From: Tepidimonas fonticaldi
Lineage (GTDB): Bacteria; Pseudomonadota; Gammaproteobacteria; Burkholderiales; Burkholderiaceae_C
DNA length: 64,000 bases
Assembly: GCF_007556755.1 (NCBI RefSeq)
Contig: NZ_VJOO01000016.1
Location: forward strand, 1-64,000
Reading direction: 5' to 3'
A model generated the notes under the pieces. That model had not been told where the DNA came from. It saw nothing but the letters and a program-made list of their open reading frames with translations, and did not search any database. How positions within the stretch are numbered: position 1 is the stretch's first letter; each line of letters begins with the position of its first letter. Shown piece after piece: positions 60,909-64,000 of this stretch. The translations under genes and the position numbers were made by a program.

Positions 60909-62096
60909 ATGCTGACCGACTTTTTCTACACCCTGCGTGCGGCCCGACTGCCCGTCTCGGTCAAGGAGTACCTCACGCTGCTGGAAGCCCTGCAGGCCGG
61001 CGTGGTCGGCCCGCTCAACCCCGAGGCCTGCTCGATCGACGACTTCTACTACCTGGCCCGCACCACCCTGGTCAAGGACGAAAAGCACTACGACAAGTTC
61101 GACCGCGCCTTCGCCGCGTACTTCCACGGGGTGGAGCAGATCGCCGACTTCACCAAGGACATCCCCGCCGACTGGCTGCGCCAGACCCTGGAGCAGCTGC
61201 TGTCCGAGGAACAAAAGGCCAACGCCCCACGGCTGGAATGGGACCAGTTGATGGAGGAGTTGCGCAAGCGCCTGGAAGAGCAGAAAGAACGCCACGCCGG
61301 CGGCAGCAAGTGGATCGGCACCGGCGGCACCAGCCCCTTTGGCCACGGCGGCCACAACCCGCAGGGCATCCGCATCGGCGGCAAGGGGGGCGGGCGCAGC
61401 GCCGTCAAGGTGTGGGAGCAGCGCAGCTACCGCGATTACGACGACACGCAAGAGCTGGGCACGCGCAACATCAAGATGGCGCTGCGGCGGTTGCGACGCT
61501 TTGCGCGCGAGGGCTCGGACCTGGAGCTGGACCTGCCCGACACCATCCGCGCCACCGCGGCCAATGCGGGCTATCTGGACATCAAGATGGTGCCCGAGCG
61601 GCACAACCATGTGAAGGTGCTGCTGCTGATGGACGTGGGCGGCACCATGGACGAGCACATCCAGCGGGTGGAGGAGCTGTTCTCGGCCGTGCGGGCCGAG
61701 TTCAAGCACTTGGAGTTTTATTACTTCCACAACTGCGTGTACGACTATGTGTGGAAGAACAACCGCCGCCGCTTCGCCGAGAAGCACCCCACCTGGGACG
61801 TGATCCGGCGCTACAACAAGGACTACAAGCTCATCTTCGTGGGCGACGCCACCATGAGCCCCTACGAAATCCTGCAGCCCGGCGGCAGCGTCGAATACAA
61901 CAACGAGGAAGCCGGCGCCGAGTGGCTGCAGCGCCTGACGCACGCCTTCCCGCGCTTTGCATGGATCAATCCCGAGCCGCAGGGCGTCTGGCAGTACCGC
62001 CAAAGCATCTCGATCATCCAGCAGCTGATGGGCGGGCGCATGTTCCCGCTCACGCTCAAGGGGCTGGAGGACGCGATGCGCCTGCTGTCCAAATGA
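60909..62096 (+). CDS. VWA domain protein (CoxE-like MoxR partner)
   Basis: A 395-residue protein with an N-terminal helical region (about 1-110), a Gly-rich linker (about 135-160) and a C-terminal VWA domain (about 225-395). The MIDAS motif reads LLLMDVGGTMDEHI, so the first Ser of the usual DxSxS is Gly, as seen in several CoxE-like proteins. The linker contains a run of Gly/His. It is the predicted partner of the MoxR ATPase upstream. The next gene is convergent. Confidence 0.9.
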   Translation: MLTDFFYTLRAARLPVSVKEYLTLLEALQAGVVGPLNPEACSIDDFYYLARTTLVKDEKHYDKFDRAFAAYFHGVEQIADFTKDIPADWLRQTLEQLLSEEQKANAPRLEWDQLMEELRKRLEEQKERHAGGSKWIGTGGTSPFGHGGHNPQGIRIGGKGGGRSAVKVWEQRSYRDYDDTQELGTRNIKMALRRLRRFAREGSDLELDLPDTIRATAANAGYLDIKMVPERHNHVKVLLLMDVGGTMDEHIQRVEELFSAVRAEFKHLEFYYFHNCVYDYVWKNNRRRFAEKHPTWDVIRRYNKDYKLIFVGDATMSPYEILQPGGSVEYNNEEAGAEWLQRLTHAFPRFAWINPEPQGVWQYRQSISIIQQLMGGRMFPLTLKGLEDAMRLLSK

Positions 62097-62143
62097 CCGC
62101 GCTGAAAAACGGTGCCGAAAAAGACGGCGCGGCAAACGCCCGG

Positions 62144-62572
62144 TCAAGCGCCGGCCAGCCAGGGATTGACCACGGCCAAACCGTCAATCCCCTCGAAATC
62201 CGCCACATTGCGCGTGGCCAGCGTCAGGCCATGCAACCGCGCGATGGCGGCGATCTGGGCATCTTCGGTACTGATGGGGCGCCCGGCGCGGGTGCGCTGC
62301 GCCACGATGGCGGCATAGTGCAGCGCCGCCTGCTCGTCGAAGGGCAGGCAGCGCCCGGCGAAGTCTTGCGCGAACATCGCCTCGGCCGCGTGCGCCAGCG
62401 CGGCTTGGCGCTTGCTCGCCGGCATCAGGGCCAGCCCCAACGCGATTTCGGCACGGCTGATGGAGCACACCCACACCTGCTCGGTCGGCTGGCCGTCCAG
62501 CCACGCCAGCACCACCTCGGCGGGCTGCGGCCGCATGGCTTCCGACAACACGTTCGTGTCGAGCAAGATCAC
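62144..62572 (-). CDS. fitB: PIN-domain toxin FitB/VapC-like
   Basis: A 142-residue PIN ribonuclease. The acidic active site is visible: Asp in MILLDTNVLSEAMRP, Glu in SISRAEIALGL, and Asp in STEDAQIAAIARLHG with a final Asp in ATRNVADFEGIDGL. Such toxins cut tRNA or rRNA when the antitoxin is lost. The gene overlaps the antitoxin stop in ATGA. Located next to a tRNA gene. Confidence 0.92.
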   Translation of the reverse strand: MILLDTNVLSEAMRPQPAEVVLAWLDGQPTEQVWVCSISRAEIALGLALMPASKRQAALAHAAEAMFAQDFAGRCLPFDEQAALHYAAIVAQRTRAGRPISTEDAQIAAIARLHGLTLATRNVADFEGIDGLAVVNPWLAGA

Positions 62573-62820
62573 GGCGCATCATCCCAAACGGGGGGCGTGC
62601 GGGGCTTCTGACGCACAGGCAGTTCGAAGTCTGCATCCGCCACGTCGGCAAACCGCTGCCGCAGGCGCTGCCCCAGCGGCTGGGTGGGGGATACGCGCAG
62701 CAAGGCTTCGCGCAGAATGCGGCGCGCTTCTTCTTCCATCGACACGCCATGCTGCGCCGCGCGCAGGCGCAGCGACCGCTTGAGGGCCTCGTCGACATTG
62801 CGTATCGTCAGGGCAGCCAT
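62569..62820 (-). CDS. fitA: FitA-like antitoxin
   Basis: An 83-residue antitoxin. The N-terminal ribbon-helix-helix (ALTIRNVDEALKRSLRLRAAQHGVSMEEEARRIL) binds DNA; the C-terminal tail (about 50-83) should neutralise the toxin. ATG 62820 was chosen because upstream in-frame residues are not part of the fold. Three overlapping palindromes just upstream (separate entry) would let the complex repress its own promoter. Confidence 0.92.
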   Translation of the reverse strand: MAALTIRNVDEALKRSLRLRAAQHGVSMEEEARRILREALLRVSPTQPLGQRLRQRFADVADADFELPVRQKPRTPPVWDDAP

Positions 62821-62834
62821 GGGGGCAATTCCAG

Positions 62835-62866
62835 TTGCTAGCAATGATTGCATTGTAGTCAATGCA
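62835..62866. promoter_or_regulatory. Palindromic operator of fitAB
   Basis: Three overlapping inverted repeats lie 15-46 bases before the antitoxin start: TTGCTAGCAA (62835-62844), GCAATGATTGC (62841-62851) and TGCATTG-tagt-CAATGCA (62849-62866). The set looks like an operator for the ribbon-helix-helix antitoxin. The related gonococcal FitAB complex also binds a TGCTA-type inverted repeat (family knowledge). Confidence 0.65.
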
Positions 62867-62964
62867 TCTTTGACATCGAAGCCCCCAAACGCCCTATTGC
62901 CGAGAACGTGAAGGTCTTGGTGTAGACTGGCATGTTCTCTGGGGCCGCAACGCCACACCAGGAA

Positions 62965-63039
62965 CCCGCCGTAGTTCAAAGGATAGAACGGCCGCCTCCT
63001 AAGCGGCAAATCCAGGTTCGATTCCTGGCGGGGGGGCCA
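62965..63039 (+). tRNA. tRNA-Arg (anticodon CCU)
   Basis: Cloverleaf by hand: D-stem GTTC/GAAC, anticodon stem GCCGC/GCGGC with loop CTCCTAA (anticodon CCT), T-stem CCAGG/CCTGG with TTCGATT loop, CCA encoded at 63037-63039. The acceptor stem CCCGCCG/CGGGGGG has one mismatch, G4 with G69, and begins with C1 rather than the usual G1. The body otherwise looks intact. Confidence 0.92.
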
Positions 63040-63070
63040 ATGGTTTCCTGCGTCCTATGGGCTCGGCCCA

Positions 63071-64000
63071 TTAGCACGCAGCCGCGTCCCCGCGGCGCAG
63101 GGCGCGGCTGAGCAGCACGACCGGGATCAAGCCCACCGCCACCAGCGCGAGCGCGGGCAAGGCGGCTTCGCCCAGGCGCTCGTCGCGCGCAAGCTGGTGC
63201 GCCACCACCGCCAGGGTGTCGCTGTTGAAGGGGCGCAGGACCAGCGTCGCGGGCAGTTCCTTCATCACATCGACGAACACCAGAAGCAGCGCGGCCAGCG
63301 TGGAGCGCCGCAACAGCGGCCAGTGCACGCGCCACCACAGGGCAGCGCCCGCCACCCCGAGGGTGGCGGCCGCATCGTCCCAACTGGCGGGAATGCGGCT
63401 GTAGCCGCTCTGTACCGACTGCAGCGCCACCGCCGTGAAGCGCACCAGATACGCCCAGACGATGCCCAGCACCGTGGCCGTCACCCAGTAGGACACCGAG
63501 CTGTCCGGCCAACGGGCCTGTGCCCAGCCCACGGGCAGCAGCAGGCCGACCACGACCACGGCCCCCGGCACCGCATACCCGAGGCCCACCACGCGCACCA
63601 CCCACCGGTTGAGCACGCTGGGCGCTCGCCGCCCCGCGTGGGCCAGCGCGAGGGCCGCCCCCGTGGCGAGCAGGGCACTGCCCCCCGCCAGCAGCAGGCT
63701 GTTGCGCGCCCACCCGACAAAGGCGTGCCAGGGCAACTCATCCCAACCCTGCACCAAGGGGCGCAGCATGAAGGCCACCGGCAGCACGAAACCAAACACG
63801 ACAGGCAGGCCGCACACGGCCCAGGCCAGCACCACCTGCCGGCCCGCCAGCCGCGCCGGCTGTGCGTCGGCCCCCTGGCGCTGGGCGCGCGCGGCGGAAA
63901 ACCGCAACCGCCGCTGCGCCCGCCGCTCTGCCCAGAGCAGCAGGGCCACGGTGGCCAACAACATCAGGGCAAGCTGCGCCGCGGCGGTGCGGTCATCCAT
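63071..64000 (-). CDS. ABC transporter permease, iron type (5' partial)
   Basis: The 3' 310 codons of an inner-membrane permease, open to the right edge of the window. The sequence has the hydrophobic pattern and the EAA loop of binding-protein-dependent permeases (SGYSRIPASWDDAAATLGVAGAALWWRVHWPLL), followed by VFVDVMKELPATLVLRPF, typical of the second half of FbpB/SfuB-type ferric iron permeases (duplicated membrane domain). The ligand is probably Fe(III), but thiamine or sulfate permeases are similar. The stop TAA is at 63071-63073, 31 bases from the tRNA. Confidence 0.88.
   Translation of the reverse strand: MDDRTAAAQLALMLLATVALLLWAERRAQRRLRFSAARAQRQGADAQPARLAGRQVVLAWAVCGLPVVFGFVLPVAFMLRPLVQGWDELPWHAFVGWARNSLLLAGGSALLATGAALALAHAGRRAPSVLNRWVVRVVGLGYAVPGAVVVVGLLLPVGWAQARWPDSSVSYWVTATVLGIVWAYLVRFTAVALQSVQSGYSRIPASWDDAAATLGVAGAALWWRVHWPLLRRSTLAALLLVFVDVMKELPATLVLRPFNSDTLAVVAHQLARDERLGEAALPALALVAVGLIPVVLLSRALRRGDAAAC

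Noticed and set aside
62944-63070. tRNA attachment-site duplication marking an integrated island
   Set aside because: No second copy of the tRNA 3' end was noticed in the window and no integrase gene flanks it.

Overview
The window is very GC-rich and densely coded (no gene-free gap above 300 bases). Its gene orders point to a motile, heterotrophic member of the Burkholderiales, probably Comamonadaceae or a close family: fliIJKLMNOPQR next to cheYARDB, glnA-ntrB-ntrC, argH facing algR-hemCDXY, and a TetR-led fatty-acid oxidation operon. The family placement rests on gene order and protein character, not on a database search.

Region by region. (1) 1-7387: flagellar export and switch operon fliI (5' cut by the window edge) to fliR, followed on the other strand by a NarL-type two-component pair (7397-9123). 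(2) 9361-15220: chemotaxis operon with a small CheZ-like protein, cheY, cheA, cheR, cheD and cheB; no cheW or receptor gene is present. An unidentified Ala-rich protein lies convergent to it (15261-16007). (3) 16291-20586: ilvE and a small zinc-finger gene, then a visibly AT-richer patch of surface-polysaccharide genes (O-antigen-ligase-like, Stealth phosphotransferase, family 25 glycosyltransferase) that looks acquired. (4) 20594-28657, all on the minus strand: TetR regulator, acyl-CoA dehydrogenase, DUF2147 protein, FadB-type multifunctional enzyme, thiolase, enoyl-CoA hydratase, thioesterase, with a palindromic operator in front of the regulator. (5) 28817-37110: argB, CYTH-CHAD protein, P-type cation ATPase, miaB, a lone pseudopilin, exonuclease III. 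(6) 37076-41857: nitrogen regulation, ntrC-ntrB-(secreted coiled-coil protein)-glnA, with a sigma-54 promoter and three NtrC-like sites before glnA. (7) 42011-46093: a MoaB/CinA-like protein, EI24 membrane protein, alpha/beta hydrolase, RsuA-type pseudouridine synthase, DUF2062 protein. (8) 46106-52725: hemY-hemX-hemD-hemC-algR on the minus strand, divergent from argH. (9) 52773-57086: three tightly linked genes for a TonB-dependent receptor, a periplasmic substrate-binding protein and a membrane diguanylate cyclase. (10) 57155-64000: a fused AdoMet decarboxylase/aminopropyltransferase, a diheme cytochrome c, a MoxR-acetyltransferase-VWA trio, a FitAB toxin-antitoxin pair, tRNA-Arg(CCU), and the 3' part of an iron-type ABC permease.

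The observations most worth following are: the TonB receptor/binding protein/diguanylate cyclase operon, read as an outer-membrane-to-c-di-GMP signalling line; the CheZ-like protein with a D-x3-Q pair and a C-terminal tail resembling that of CheD; a repeated GYGLF motif in the CheA linker; the SpeD-SpeE fusion; and the acquired Stealth/ligase patch. None is proven to be new; each is stated with what would confirm or refute it.
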